DNA of 64,000 nucleotides from NCBI GenBank assembly GCA_964485855.1, contig CAZAKI010000004.1, positions 30,317 to 94,316 of the forward strand, given 5' to 3'. Of this stretch, positions 1 to 7,868 are shown one piece after another (within the stretch, counting starts at the first letter, position 1; each line of letters opens with the position of its first letter). The translations under genes and the position numbers were made by a program. The stretch is from UBA993 sp964485855. Lineage in GTDB: Bacteria > Bacillota > Dethiobacteria > DTU022. The notes beneath the pieces are model-generated. The model was not told the origin of the DNA, searched no databases, and worked only from the letters and a program-made list of their open reading frames with translations.

Positions 1-266
1 TTAACATTGGTTGTCACGTTATCCCTGGTAATCACTTCCTGGGTTGGAACATCAAGGGTGATTATCCGCAGCGAGATCCTTAAAAAGCGATCAATAATCG
101 GAATAACGAATACCAGACCGGGACCTTTTTCACCAATTAGGCGTCCAAGCCTGAAAACAACCAGTCTTTCGTATTCCCTGACTACTTTTATTGCCGATGT
201 TACGAAAAAAAATAGAACAATAATAATCGGAATCAGCAAGCCACTCCTAAAAATAAAATCTGTCAT
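1..266 (-). CDS. Slipin (SPFH/Band 7, stomatin-like) membrane protein, 5' part only
   Basis: The gene runs off the left edge; 88 codons from the start are present. The start ATG at 266 follows a strong AGGAGG site. Translation gives one hydrophobic N-terminal segment (about residues 8-23) and then the motif REYERLVVFRLGR, the signature of stomatin/slipin proteins, which form oligomeric membrane scaffolds. It lies 28 bases downstream of the NfeD gene on the same strand. NfeD-slipin pairs are a conserved bacterial arrangement in which the NfeD protease is thought to act on the slipin C-terminus. That C-terminus is outside the window, so the protease site cannot be checked. Confidence 0.85.
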   Translation of the reverse strand, partial: MTDFIFRSGLLIPIIIVLFFFVTSAIKVVREYERLVVFRLGRLIGEKGPGLVFVIPIIDRFLRISLRIITLDVPTQEVITRDNVTTNV

Positions 267-294
267 CTGATCATTCCTCCTTACGAATTAATAA

Positions 295-1659
295 CTATTC
301 ATTTGTTTCAAAAGGCAATTTATGTTTTCCTTCAAGTGGTTTAACCCACAAAACCATATTTTCTGAACTAACCACTTCAACTTCAGCGCCAACTGCAATT
401 TTTGCTTCGTTAACACTTTTAGCTCTCCACAGTTCACCCCTGGCCTTGATCATCCCTTCCGGATTGATCTCGCTGATTACTATCCCATTGTGCGGTGGAT
501 TAAAATAAACACTACCGCTAGTAAAGCGGCGACGGCTGTCGGCAATTCTCTGCACGACAAAAATAATGATGATCAACAAACCAATTACCGTTCCGATTAC
601 AGTAGCCAGGAAAGCAGAGTACCAATCCCGGGCCATGAGCGGTTCAACCGGCAGCATTATCGCTCCAGCAATCATTGATATAGCGCCTCCTATACCGAGT
701 ATACCGAATCCGGCGGCAAAGATCTCGGCAATAATCAAAGCAATCCCCAACAATAGTAAAACAAAACCAGTTGTGTTTGTATCGAACAGCCCTATCCCAT
801 AAATACCCAACACAACAAGAATTAAGCCGCTTACTTCCGGTACAATTGTTCCGGGAGCGCTTAGACCAAAATAAATTCCAAGGATCCCGATGATTAAAAC
901 GAGAAAGGCAATTTGCGGGTCGCTTAACCAGTTTTGCAGCCTCTCACCTAAATTCATATCATCTTTGAGAACCGCTGCATCTTCAGTTTTCAGTTCATAG
1001 GTACGTCCCTGTTTTTCGACCTTCAAGCCGTTTACCTTTAAAAGCAGTTCTTCGAGATCTGCTGCGAGATAATCGATAACTTCTAGTTCTAAAGCCTCAC
1101 GCGAATCGAGAGTCAGGTTTTCGGTGATAAATTGTTCTGCGATACTTACCGGTCTACCTTTTTCTCTGGCAATACTGCGCAGGTGCCCTGCATAAAAGTT
1201 GATTGTTTTCTGATCAGCCGATTCCGCACCTTCAGGTGAAAAGGTTATCGGCTGTGCAGCACCTACCGTAGTACCCGGAGCCATCAGGGCCAAATCTGCA
1301 GAGAGTAAGATGAATGCCCCCGCTGATCCGGCAATGGCACCCGAAGGTGCAACATGAACCGCTATCGGTAAAGGGGCATTGAGAAATAGTTGGTTAATCT
1401 CTAAAGTTGCATCAACTAAGCCACCCGGTGTCGACATGATCAGCACAAAGAGCTGGGCGTCGGCTTCCAGTGCCAGATCTACTTGACGCTGTAAATAGTT
1501 ATTCAAACCTGCTGTTACAGTTCCTTCCATCTCAACCACATAAACTGGCTTTTCCGCTGCGATCGCATCTGGGATGGCAACCAGAAAAAAGAAAACAAAT
1601 AAAGCTAAAATAATTATTAGTATGAGACTGGCATTTCTTAAGATCATTTTTATCTTCAT
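295..1659 (-). CDS. Long-form NfeD: ClpP-class membrane serine protease
   Basis: Long-form NfeD, 454 residues from the ATG at 1659, which has a GAGGG site upstream. An in-frame extension to 1722 is rejected because it covers the promoter. Order: signal/anchor segment; ClpP-like serine protease domain with the nucleophile in GSAGA; about four membrane segments (roughly residues 250-380); a C-terminal OB-fold NfeD domain. Known NfeD proteases of this class use a Ser-Lys dyad and cleave slipin partners; the Lys is probably the one in AREKGR. The downstream slipin gene supports membrane quality control or raft-like scaffolding. The promoter and an 18-base palindrome lie directly upstream. Confidence 0.88.
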   Translation of the reverse strand: MKIKMILRNASLILIIILALFVFFFLVAIPDAIAAEKPVYVVEMEGTVTAGLNNYLQRQVDLALEADAQLFVLIMSTPGGLVDATLEINQLFLNAPLPIAVHVAPSGAIAGSAGAFILLSADLALMAPGTTVGAAQPITFSPEGAESADQKTINFYAGHLRSIAREKGRPVSIAEQFITENLTLDSREALELEVIDYLAADLEELLLKVNGLKVEKQGRTYELKTEDAAVLKDDMNLGERLQNWLSDPQIAFLVLIIGILGIYFGLSAPGTIVPEVSGLILVVLGIYGIGLFDTNTTGFVLLLLGIALIIAEIFAAGFGILGIGGAISMIAGAIMLPVEPLMARDWYSAFLATVIGTVIGLLIIIIFVVQRIADSRRRFTSGSVYFNPPHNGIVISEINPEGMIKARGELWRAKSVNEAKIAVGAEVEVVSSENMVLWVKPLEGKHKLPFETNE

Positions 1660-1679
1660 CGGTTGTCCCTCGTATTGTT

Positions 1680-1697
1680 TAATTATGATCATAATTA
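1680..1697. promoter_or_regulatory. 18-base perfect palindrome over the nfeD -10 box
   Basis: TAATTATGATCATAATTA is a perfect inverted repeat that overlaps the -10 hexamer (1694-1699) and the likely transcription start of nfeD. The position fits a repressor operator; the binding protein is unknown. Confidence 0.45.
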
Positions 1698-1722
1698 TAC
1701 TACAATTAAGAAGGCTTTTCAA
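1694..1722 (-). promoter_or_regulatory. Sigma-A promoter of nfeD-slipin
   Basis: Read on the minus strand: -35 TTGAAA (1722-1717), 17-base spacer, -10 TATAAT (1699-1694). It lies 35 bases upstream of the chosen nfeD start. Confidence 0.7.
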
Positions 1723-1761
1723 ATATTAGAATAATCTTTCATAAATTTACAGCTTGCACTA

Positions 1762-1790
1762 TTGACCTCCTGCTTGCGCTGCTTTATAAT
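1762..1790 (+). promoter_or_regulatory. Sigma-A promoter of the Rrf2 regulator gene
   Basis: TTGACC (1762-1767), 17-base spacer, TATAAT (1785-1790). Near-consensus and 38 bases upstream of the ATG at 1828. Confidence 0.8.
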
Positions 1791-1791
1791 G

Positions 1792-1806
1792 TAACCATAT
1801 TAGTTA
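1792..1806. promoter_or_regulatory. Candidate Rrf2 operator TAAC-N7-GTTA
   Basis: TAACCATATTAGTTA begins one base after the -10 box, where a repressor would block transcription. A related element, TAACCAATAAGGTTA, lies at the same place in the promoter of the facing iron-sulfur operon (3658-3672). The shared pattern is TAACCA-N5-GTTA. Autoregulation is an inference. Confidence 0.5.
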
Positions 1807-1827
1807 TATTTAACGGGGCTCTGAATT

Positions 1828-2259
1828 ATGATAACCAAAAAAGCGGAATATGCCATAATTATTTTAACCGAGCTGGCCTCGCATCCTAAAGGTACTTCGG
1901 TGACCAGCAAAGAGATTGCTAGCAATAGATCAATCCCCGTTAATTTGGTTGTTCAACTGCTTGCAGTGCTAAAAGGAGCGGGCTGGATTGCCGGTATGCG
2001 TGGTCCGTCAGGAGGAATTATCTTAACCGCTAATCCTGAAGAGATCAATTTGAGGCAGGTAATCGAAGCTGTTGACGGGCCGATCGGCATAACCCGGTGT
2101 CTATTCAGCAGCTTACCCTGTCGTGATCAAATCAATTGCCCGTTGAGGAACATTTGGTCAGAAGCGCAACAAGCAATGTTAAAAGTGCTGCAGAATGCTA
2201 CGATTAGTGATTTGACACAACAACTGTCAGCCGGTAAACCTGATCTGAAATTTCGTTAA
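1828..2259 (+). CDS. Rrf2-family transcription regulator with Fe-S cysteines
   Basis: 143 residues, normal length for Rrf2 proteins. It has an N-terminal winged helix (residues 1-65, opening MITKKAEYAI) and a GMRGPSGGI wing. Three cysteines in a C-x(6)-C-x(5)-C pattern (RCLFSSLPCRDQINC, about residues 91-105) match the cluster ligands of IscR/NsrR-type regulators. Rrf2 proteins of this type sense iron-sulfur status, redox or NO. It is convergent with the Fe-S gene at 2265 and faces the operon starting at 3634, with which it shares an operator-like repeat; both are likely targets. It cannot be assigned to IscR, NsrR or CymR from sequence alone. Confidence 0.85.
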   Translation: MITKKAEYAIIILTELASHPKGTSVTSKEIASNRSIPVNLVVQLLAVLKGAGWIAGMRGPSGGIILTANPEEINLRQVIEAVDGPIGITRCLFSSLPCRDQINCPLRNIWSEAQQAMLKVLQNATISDLTQQLSAGKPDLKFR

Positions 2260-2264
2260 GATGG

Positions 2265-3011
2265 TTAACTAGCTTTTATACGACCATCAACGCTGATAAT
2301 AACCTCCTTTAGTGGTATATCGATCTTTGCTTCTGCTAATGCGGTTTTTACCAGTCTTGATAATCCAAAGCAGCAACCTACTTCCATATGGACAAGTGTT
2401 ATGCTTTTTAAATTATTGGTTTTAAAGATCTCCACTAGTTTTTTATGGTAGATATTAGGATCATCAAGTTTGGGACAGCCGATAATCAAAGCTTTGCCTG
2501 CTAAAAATTGCCGGTGAAAATTGGCGTAAGCAAAAGGCACGCAATCAGCTGCTATAAGCAAGTCAGCCTCTTTTAGAAATCGAGACTGGGGTGACACCAG
2601 GTGCAACTGAATCGGCCAGTGGCTTAATTCAGCTTCCATGACACTTTGCTCCTCAATTTTTACACCCGCGACTGCTTTTTCCTCATTATGCAGATTCATT
2701 TCCAGAGCACTACTGCAGCAGCTATCACAAGTGGGCAACATCGAATCTACTGCACTTTTTTCGCGATCATCTAGATACTCTTCCACCGCTTCTTGATCAA
2801 AAGGCTCCGCTTCCCTCTCGATTATCGCGATGGCTCCCTGGGGGCATTCACCCAAGCAATTGCCAAGGCCATCGCAATATACTTCGCTGACTAATCTGGC
2901 TTTGCCATCGATCACTTTTAGGGCTCCTTCAGCGCAAGAAGGAACACACAGACCACAACCATCGCATTTTTCTTCGTCAATCGAGATAATCTTCCGCATT
3001 ATTTTCTCCAT
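2265..3011 (-). CDS. 4Fe-4S binding protein with cysteine-rich C-terminal domain
   Basis: 248 residues; ATG at 3011 with AGGAG eight bases upstream. The N-terminal 60 residues form a two-cluster ferredoxin: CDGCGLCVPSC, then a variant second motif with C-x5-C-x3-CP (CDGLGNCLGECP). The middle has CDSCCSS. The C-terminal part (about 145-248) has isolated cysteines in AADCVPFA, IIGCPKLDD and VGCCFGL and resembles domains in other anaerobe electron-transfer proteins. It may carry electrons or act as a cluster-dependent sensor. Second gene of an operon with the cysteine-rich protein at 3038, 26 bases apart, likely under the Rrf2 regulator. Exact function unknown. Confidence 0.7.
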   Translation of the reverse strand: MEKIMRKIISIDEEKCDGCGLCVPSCAEGALKVIDGKARLVSEVYCDGLGNCLGECPQGAIAIIEREAEPFDQEAVEEYLDDREKSAVDSMLPTCDSCCSSALEMNLHNEEKAVAGVKIEEQSVMEAELSHWPIQLHLVSPQSRFLKEADLLIAADCVPFAYANFHRQFLAGKALIIGCPKLDDPNIYHKKLVEIFKTNNLKSITLVHMEVGCCFGLSRLVKTALAEAKIDIPLKEVIISVDGRIKAS

Positions 3012-3037
3012 CGCAAATGCTCCTAACTTTTATCATT

Positions 3038-3634
3038 TTAGATACAAGATTTTTCTCCTGTTTTAATCGCTGATAGCAGTTTCATAACAATATTTCCAGC
3101 TTCATCAGTTGTCTTGTTGTTTTCAAGCTGCCGGATCAAAGTAACAGCATCTTTGACTACCGCTTGGGGCATCGAAAGTTTATCGCCAATTGCGGCAAGA
3201 TATTGTTCCGGATTATCGATTAATGACAATCGCTTCAGGGTTAGCACGAAGAAAGCAGTTAAAATTGGCGGTAAATCTACTTTTTTGGTGAGACAAAGAG
3301 AATCTGCTTCTTCGATTAGATGATTAATCTGGGTTACAACCTCAGGATAAGACTTAGCTTTTACCTTAAACTCCTCTTCTAAGGCCAACCGGATCGATTT
3401 TGTCTTCAAACCCTTGGCGCCCGGACCTAGACATTGTGCAGCATAAGAACACCACTGGGCACAGCCCATATCAAAGCGAGGATTAGCCACCCTCGTTTTA
3501 CAGTTCGGGCAGCGCAACCGGATATCGGTTTTAAAAAATTCAATCATTTCTCCGCACTGTGGACACTTTTCCTCATAAACATCATCAGCTGTCCAGTATC
3601 TCATATCCTGCCCGGGACATTTTGTTGCAAACAT
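3038..3634 (-). CDS. Cysteine-rich zinc-ribbon-like protein of unknown function
   Basis: 198 residues from the ATG at 3634. The longer in-frame start at 3721 is rejected because the promoter and operator lie inside that extension. The N-terminus is rich in cysteine pairs: KCPGQ, KCPQCGEM, RCPNCKTR, then GCAQWCSYAAQC, which suits zinc or cluster binding. The rest (about 75-198) is helical and lacks recognisable motifs. First gene of an operon with the 4Fe-4S protein downstream. The promoter and candidate Rrf2 operator lie immediately upstream, so a role in redox or metal stress is plausible but not shown. Confidence 0.6.
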   Translation of the reverse strand: MFATKCPGQDMRYWTADDVYEEKCPQCGEMIEFFKTDIRLRCPNCKTRVANPRFDMGCAQWCSYAAQCLGPGAKGLKTKSIRLALEEEFKVKAKSYPEVVTQINHLIEEADSLCLTKKVDLPPILTAFFVLTLKRLSLIDNPEQYLAAIGDKLSMPQAVVKDAVTLIRQLENNKTTDEAGNIVMKLLSAIKTGEKSCI

Positions 3635-3657
3635 GTTTAACACCGCCTTTTTATTAC

Positions 3658-3672
3658 TAACCTTATTGGTTA
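3658..3672. promoter_or_regulatory. Candidate Rrf2 operator TAACC-N5-GGTTA
   Basis: A perfect 5-base-arm inverted repeat placed five bases after the -10 box of the 3634 operon. It matches the element at 1792-1806 in 10 of 15 positions when both are read in the direction of transcription. Confidence 0.5.
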
Positions 3673-3677
3673 TATTT

Positions 3678-3706
3678 ATTATAGCGCAGTTTTTTATTAA
3701 TTGCAA
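3678..3706 (-). promoter_or_regulatory. Sigma-A promoter of the cysteine-rich/4Fe-4S operon
   Basis: Minus strand: TTGCAA (3706-3701), 17-base spacer, TATAAT (3683-3678). The -35 box abuts the ndk terminator. Confidence 0.75.
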
Positions 3707-3739
3707 ATAAAAAAGCGGCATATTGCCGCTTTTTTATTT
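3705..3739 (-). terminator. Intrinsic terminator after ndk
   Basis: GCGGCA-TAT-TGCCGC core extended by A/T pairs to a stem of about 16 bases with flanking A and T runs, so it can stop transcription in either direction. It closes the speD-speE-ndk operon. Confidence 0.85.
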
Positions 3740-3759
3740 CCCGGTAAAGCTTTTTCTGA

Positions 3760-4218
3760 TTATTCGTAGAGACAGTGCTCACTGGCAAGTTGATATGAAC
3801 ATAACTCATCTTCTATAAAAAATAAATCAATCTCTCGTTCCGCACTATCTAGTGAATCAGAGCCATGCACGATGTTCTTACCGGTAAAAATTGCAAGATC
3901 GCCGCGGATTGTTCCCGGTGAAGCCTGGCGTGGATCGGTTGCTCCAATCAAGGTACGGGCTATTTCTACAGAATCGTCACCTTCCCAAATCATCGCTACC
4001 ACCGGTGCCGAGGTAATGAAATCAATTAATCCATGATAAAAAGGTTTACCCTGGTGTTCACCGTAGTGTCTTGCTGCCATTTCAGGACTGATCTGCATCA
4101 TTTTCATCGCTACCAATTTTAAGCCTTTGCTTTCCAGGCGATTAATAACGTTTCCAACTAAACTGCGTTGAACCCCGTCTGGTTTTACCATAATAAATGT
4201 TCTTTCCCGATTCTCCAT
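3760..4218 (-). CDS. ndk: Nucleoside diphosphate kinase
   Basis: 152 residues from the ATG at 4218, preceded by AGGAGG; the in-frame extension to 4347 runs back into speE and is rejected. It transfers the gamma phosphate from ATP to nucleoside diphosphates through a phosphohistidine. The active site NIVHGSDS is present, as is the N-terminal RTFIMVKPDGVQR. Length equals the family norm. Third gene of speD-speE-ndk, 19 bases after speE, with a terminator downstream. Confidence 0.97.
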   Translation of the reverse strand: MENRERTFIMVKPDGVQRSLVGNVINRLESKGLKLVAMKMMQISPEMAARHYGEHQGKPFYHGLIDFITSAPVVAMIWEGDDSVEIARTLIGATDPRQASPGTIRGDLAIFTGKNIVHGSDSLDSAEREIDLFFIEDELCSYQLASEHCLYE

Positions 4219-4237
4219 TACTTTCCTCCTCAGTAGA

Positions 4238-5146
4238 TCAGTAAATTGTAATGATGTTCTGATCATCAATAACTTTATTTTCTTCTGCCAAAAGCTTGCG
4301 GATATCCTTCGGCAGGGCAAAGATACTTTTATACGTTTCACCATCAAAGTATTTTAAATTGATATTCCTTTCTTTGATCAGCAAATCAATTTTTTCCGGC
4401 GCCAATAAATAAGTTTGATCAATAGAAGCGACAATAAAGCCCCATTCGGTATTAAAAGACGGTACAAAAGCCCGGTACGATTGGACGAAAGGCATCACCT
4501 GGCGGATGGTATTATAAATTGAACTATGGGCGTCAATGAATGGTAGGCCATAATCACCAGCCTGCAAGGCCAGCAATCCTTGTGGCGCAAGACGTTTTTT
4601 TACCAGTTCAAAATACTGCCTGGTAAATAGCTTCAGTGCCGGACCAGACTCAACCGGTTCCGGAACATCACTGATGATCACATCGAAAAGTTGTTCTTTA
4701 CTCTCAAGAAAATCCCTGGCATCCATGTAGAACAGTTTCAGGCGCTGATCTTCAAAACTACCCTGATGCCAACTCGGCAGCAGCTCACGGCAGATATCGA
4801 CCACCTGCTGATCAAGATCGACCATCACAAGCTCTTCCACCAGCGAATGTTTTAGCACTTCGCGCAGGGTTGCACCCTCTCCACCACCAATTACCAGAAC
4901 ACGACGAGGCGCCGGGTTAAGCAGCATTGCCGGTTGCACCAGTGCCTCGTGATAAATGTATTCATCGGATTCAGCCGATTGTATTTTACCATCCAGGATC
5001 AGGATCCGACCAAAAATATCAGTGTCGGCAACTTCAATCTGCTGATATTTAGTCTTCAGGCTTTTTAAAAAGTTTACAACCCCAAACATGTGAGCCGTGC
5101 CTGGCGAGGTATGTTCAATAAACCACTTATGTTCCTCACTGGGCAT
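4238..5146 (-). CDS. speE: Spermidine synthase family aminopropyltransferase
   Basis: 302 residues. The ATG at 5146 sits seven bases after GGAGG, better than the TTG two codons earlier. It transfers the aminopropyl group of decarboxylated S-adenosylmethionine to putrescine or a related amine. Visible: the nucleotide-binding VIGGGEGATLREVLKH and the acidic loop ISDVPEP, in place of the usual DSTDP-type loop. That change could shift acceptor choice towards a longer amine or agmatine. Coupled with speD 23 bases upstream, which supplies the donor; no amine-forming decarboxylase gene is in the window. Confidence 0.9.
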   Translation of the reverse strand: MPSEEHKWFIEHTSPGTAHMFGVVNFLKSLKTKYQQIEVADTDIFGRILILDGKIQSAESDEYIYHEALVQPAMLLNPAPRRVLVIGGGEGATLREVLKHSLVEELVMVDLDQQVVDICRELLPSWHQGSFEDQRLKLFYMDARDFLESKEQLFDVIISDVPEPVESGPALKLFTRQYFELVKKRLAPQGLLALQAGDYGLPFIDAHSSIYNTIRQVMPFVQSYRAFVPSFNTEWGFIVASIDQTYLLAPEKIDLLIKERNINLKYFDGETYKSIFALPKDIRKLLAEENKVIDDQNIITIY

Positions 5147-5169
5147 AATCAAACCTCCGTGTCTTAAAA

Positions 5170-5553
5170 CTAATAGTTAGCAACTGTCTTATGATCAAGA
5201 TTAACATCAAAGATACCGCGCTTAATTTCACGGGCTGACATATTGCGTGCAGAAAAAGCTTTTTTCAAGTAGTTGCACGACACCCATGGATCTACAGTTT
5301 GACCACAGGTGAACACGTCAACAGCGGCATAGCCGTACTCAGGCCAGGTGTGAATGGCCAGATGAGACTCTGAAATCACAACTACTCCACTAATACCCTG
5401 AGGACAAAACTGATGAAACACAGTTTCTCTCACCTCAGCCCCAGCTTCAATAGCGGCTTCTACCATGTGCTGTTTGATCAGATTCAGGTTACACAAATCA
5501 TCTGAAGGACAGCCGTAAAACTCAGCCAGGATATGGCGGCCTAAAGCGCTCAT
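5170..5553 (-). CDS. speD: S-adenosylmethionine decarboxylase proenzyme
   Basis: 127 residues, the family length, from the ATG at 5553 with AGGAG nine bases upstream. Longer in-frame starts (ATG 5607, TTG 5622) overlap the -10 box and lack a ribosome site. The proenzyme self-cleaves before the serine in ISESHLAIHTWPE to make the pyruvoyl group that decarboxylates S-adenosylmethionine. The conserved GRHILAEFYGC start and the FTCG motif are present. It feeds SpeE, the next gene. Confidence 0.94.
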   Translation of the reverse strand: MSALGRHILAEFYGCPSDDLCNLNLIKQHMVEAAIEAGAEVRETVFHQFCPQGISGVVVISESHLAIHTWPEYGYAAVDVFTCGQTVDPWVSCNYLKKAFSARNMSAREIKRGIFDVNLDHKTVANY

Positions 5554-5605
5554 CTTTAATATCTCCTCGTTCGAATATTTTTTCAGATGCAAAGTGTCAA
5601 AATAC

Positions 5606-5633
5606 ATTTTAACAAAATCCAATTAAAAGTCAA
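5606..5633 (-). promoter_or_regulatory. Sigma-A promoter of speD-speE-ndk
   Basis: Minus strand: TTGACT (5633-5628), 16-base spacer, TAAAAT (5611-5606), about 50 bases ahead of the chosen speD start. Confidence 0.6.
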
Positions 5634-5655
5634 TCAGTTTTAAAGTCCAAAAACA

Positions 5656-5685
5656 TTGCGAGATCTGTTCATTTTAAGCTAAAAT
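5656..5685 (+). promoter_or_regulatory. Possible promoter of the acyl-CoA synthetase operon
   Basis: TTGCGA (5656-5661), 18-base spacer, TAAAAT (5680-5685), followed by the gene start at 5733. Moderate match only. Confidence 0.45.
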
Positions 5686-5732
5686 AGATCTATAGTCCTG
5701 GCCAGTGAATCCGCAAGTGAAGGGTTGTGCAG

Positions 5733-7850
5733 ATGAGCAATTTAAACTTTCTTTTTAAACCTCAACAGGTAGCAATTATTGGAGCATCAAAGTCTCCGCA
5801 AAAAATCGGCTACGCTATTCTAGAGAATGTCTTAAAGAGTAACTATAGCGGTAAGATTTACCCGATTAATCCCAAAGAAACTGAAATTATGGACCTGAAG
5901 TGTTATTGCTCGATTAAAGAGATTGGCAATCCGGTCGAACTGGCAGTAATCTCTGTCCCGGCTCCGAAGGTCAATGAAGTTGCCCGAGAATGCGGTAAAT
6001 CTGGAGTAAAGGGTTTAATAGTAATTACTGCCGGTTTCAAAGAAATTGGCCGTGAAGGATTAAAACAGGAGCAAGAACTACTGGCAATATGCAAACAATT
6101 TAAGATGCGCATGCTCGGCCCAAATTGTGTCGGCCTGATGGATACTCACACTCCGCTCAATGCCTCTTTTGCCAGTGGTTTTCCCCAATCCGGCAATATC
6201 TCATTTATATCGCAGAGTGGTGCCATGTTGGTATCAATTCTTGATTGGAGCTTTGAGATGGGACTCGGCTTTTCTAGCTTTATCAGTCTCGGTAATAAGG
6301 CTGACCTCAACGAAGTTGATTTTATTGAAAGCTGCGCTCAAGATCCGGAAACCAAGGTTATCCTATGCTATATCGAAGATGTAACCGACGGAAAGCGCTT
6401 TATCGAAGTCTGTTCAGAAGCCGCCCTGCTTAAACCGATCATCATCCTTAAATCCGGCACCAGCACAGCAGGTGCTCAGGCTGCCAGTTCTCATACCGGA
6501 GCCCTGGCCGGCAGTAACCGGGCTTACGATGCTGCCTTTAAACAGTGCGGAGTGCTCCGGGCCGAAAGTATGAGCGAACTTTTTGACTTAGCCCGGGCCT
6601 TTTCCACGCAACCTTTACCTCGTCAGCCAAGGATTGCTATCGTCACCAATGCCGGTGGACCTGCGATTATTACTACTGATGCCGTTGAAAAAAATGGGCT
6701 GAAGATGGCCCGCTTCACCAAGGATACAGTTGATCTACTGCGGGACAATCTACCTCCGGCCGCGAACATCTATAATCCGGTTGATATTATCGGTGATGCT
6801 CGCAATGATCGCTATCACTTTGCCCTTGAAGCTGTACTCAAAGATCAAAATGTAGATAGCGCCTTAGTCCTGCTATGCCCAGCAGCAGTAACTGAACCGG
6901 AGGAAACAGCCAAGACTATCGCCAGCTTAAGCAATTTTTACCGCGATAAACCAGTATTGGCGGTTTATATGGGTGGAAAAACTCTGGCCGCTGGAAAACG
7001 CTATCTTAATGATCATCAAATACCCGTATTTACTTTCCCCGAACCTTCAGTCCATGCGCTTAAAGGGATGCTCTCGTATTCAAAATATATTAATCGATCA
7101 AAACCAGGTGAAATAATCGCATTTGACGATATTGACAGAAGTGCCGCTCAAAAGATTATTGACAGTGTGCTAGCCGATCGCCGGGTTGTCTTATTGGGTC
7201 ACGAAGCATCTGCCCTGATGGCAGCCTACGGAATTTCGGTTAGCCGGAGTTTCTTGGCTAAAACTGAAAATGAAGCAGCCGATATCGCCGTTAAGGTAGG
7301 TCTCCCTGTAGCAATGAAAATTTCTTCACCACGCATTGCCCATAAAACTGATGTCGGTGGAGTCGAGATTGGCATCAATAGTGAAAACGAGGTTCGTAAA
7401 GCTTTCCGCCGCATCATGGAAAAAGTTTCTTACTACGTTCCGGATGCACCGGTTTACGGAATAGAAATCCAAAATATGGTAGATGAAGGCGTTGAAGTCA
7501 TTGTTGGGATGTCTCGGGATATTCAGTTTGGCCCACTGGTAGTCTTTGGACTCGGCGGTATTTATGTCAATCTAATCGAGGATGTGACTTTCAGGCTTGC
7601 TTCAGCCCTTCGTTCCAAGGAAGAAGCAAAAAAGATGATCGCCGAAACAAAAGCTTACACCATGCTGAAAGGTTATCGGGGGAAAAAACCAGCTGATACT
7701 GAGGCATTAATCGATGCCATTCTGCGAACAGCAAGGCTGGTTAGCGATCTTGATTTTATTACCGAAATGGATATTAATCCGATTCGAGTTCATACCAAAG
7801 GGATTACAGCTTTAGATGTAAAAATCACCATTGAACGAAAAGAACATTAA
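5733..7850 (+). CDS. Acetate/acyl-CoA ligase, ADP-forming (fused alpha-beta)
   Basis: 705 residues from the ATG at 5733, which has AAGGG eight bases upstream. It interconverts acyl-CoA + ADP + Pi and acid + CoA + ATP, giving substrate-level ATP in anaerobes. Order: CoA-binding Rossmann domain (about 5-130, opening FKPQQVAIIGASKSP), succinyl-CoA-ligase-like domains (about 150-450) with the phosphorylated histidine in SSHTGALAG (His254), and a C-terminal ATP-grasp domain (about 480-705). Both subunits of the archaeal-type enzyme are thus in one chain. The acyl substrate is not determined. Followed 18 bases later by a DRTGG-domain P-loop protein, a likely partner. Confidence 0.88.
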   Translation: MSNLNFLFKPQQVAIIGASKSPQKIGYAILENVLKSNYSGKIYPINPKETEIMDLKCYCSIKEIGNPVELAVISVPAPKVNEVARECGKSGVKGLIVITAGFKEIGREGLKQEQELLAICKQFKMRMLGPNCVGLMDTHTPLNASFASGFPQSGNISFISQSGAMLVSILDWSFEMGLGFSSFISLGNKADLNEVDFIESCAQDPETKVILCYIEDVTDGKRFIEVCSEAALLKPIIILKSGTSTAGAQAASSHTGALAGSNRAYDAAFKQCGVLRAESMSELFDLARAFSTQPLPRQPRIAIVTNAGGPAIITTDAVEKNGLKMARFTKDTVDLLRDNLPPAANIYNPVDIIGDARNDRYHFALEAVLKDQNVDSALVLLCPAAVTEPEETAKTIASLSNFYRDKPVLAVYMGGKTLAAGKRYLNDHQIPVFTFPEPSVHALKGMLSYSKYINRSKPGEIIAFDDIDRSAAQKIIDSVLADRRVVLLGHEASALMAAYGISVSRSFLAKTENEAADIAVKVGLPVAMKISSPRIAHKTDVGGVEIGINSENEVRKAFRRIMEKVSYYVPDAPVYGIEIQNMVDEGVEVIVGMSRDIQFGPLVVFGLGGIYVNLIEDVTFRLASALRSKEEAKKMIAETKAYTMLKGYRGKKPADTEALIDAILRTARLVSDLDFITEMDINPIRVHTKGITALDVKITIERKEH

Positions 7851-7868
7851 AAGCGGGGTGAATTAAAG

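Noticed and set aside
1660..1722. N-terminal extension of NfeD to 1722
   Set aside because: The extension covers a good promoter and palindrome; ATG 1659 has a ribosome site and begins a normal signal segment.
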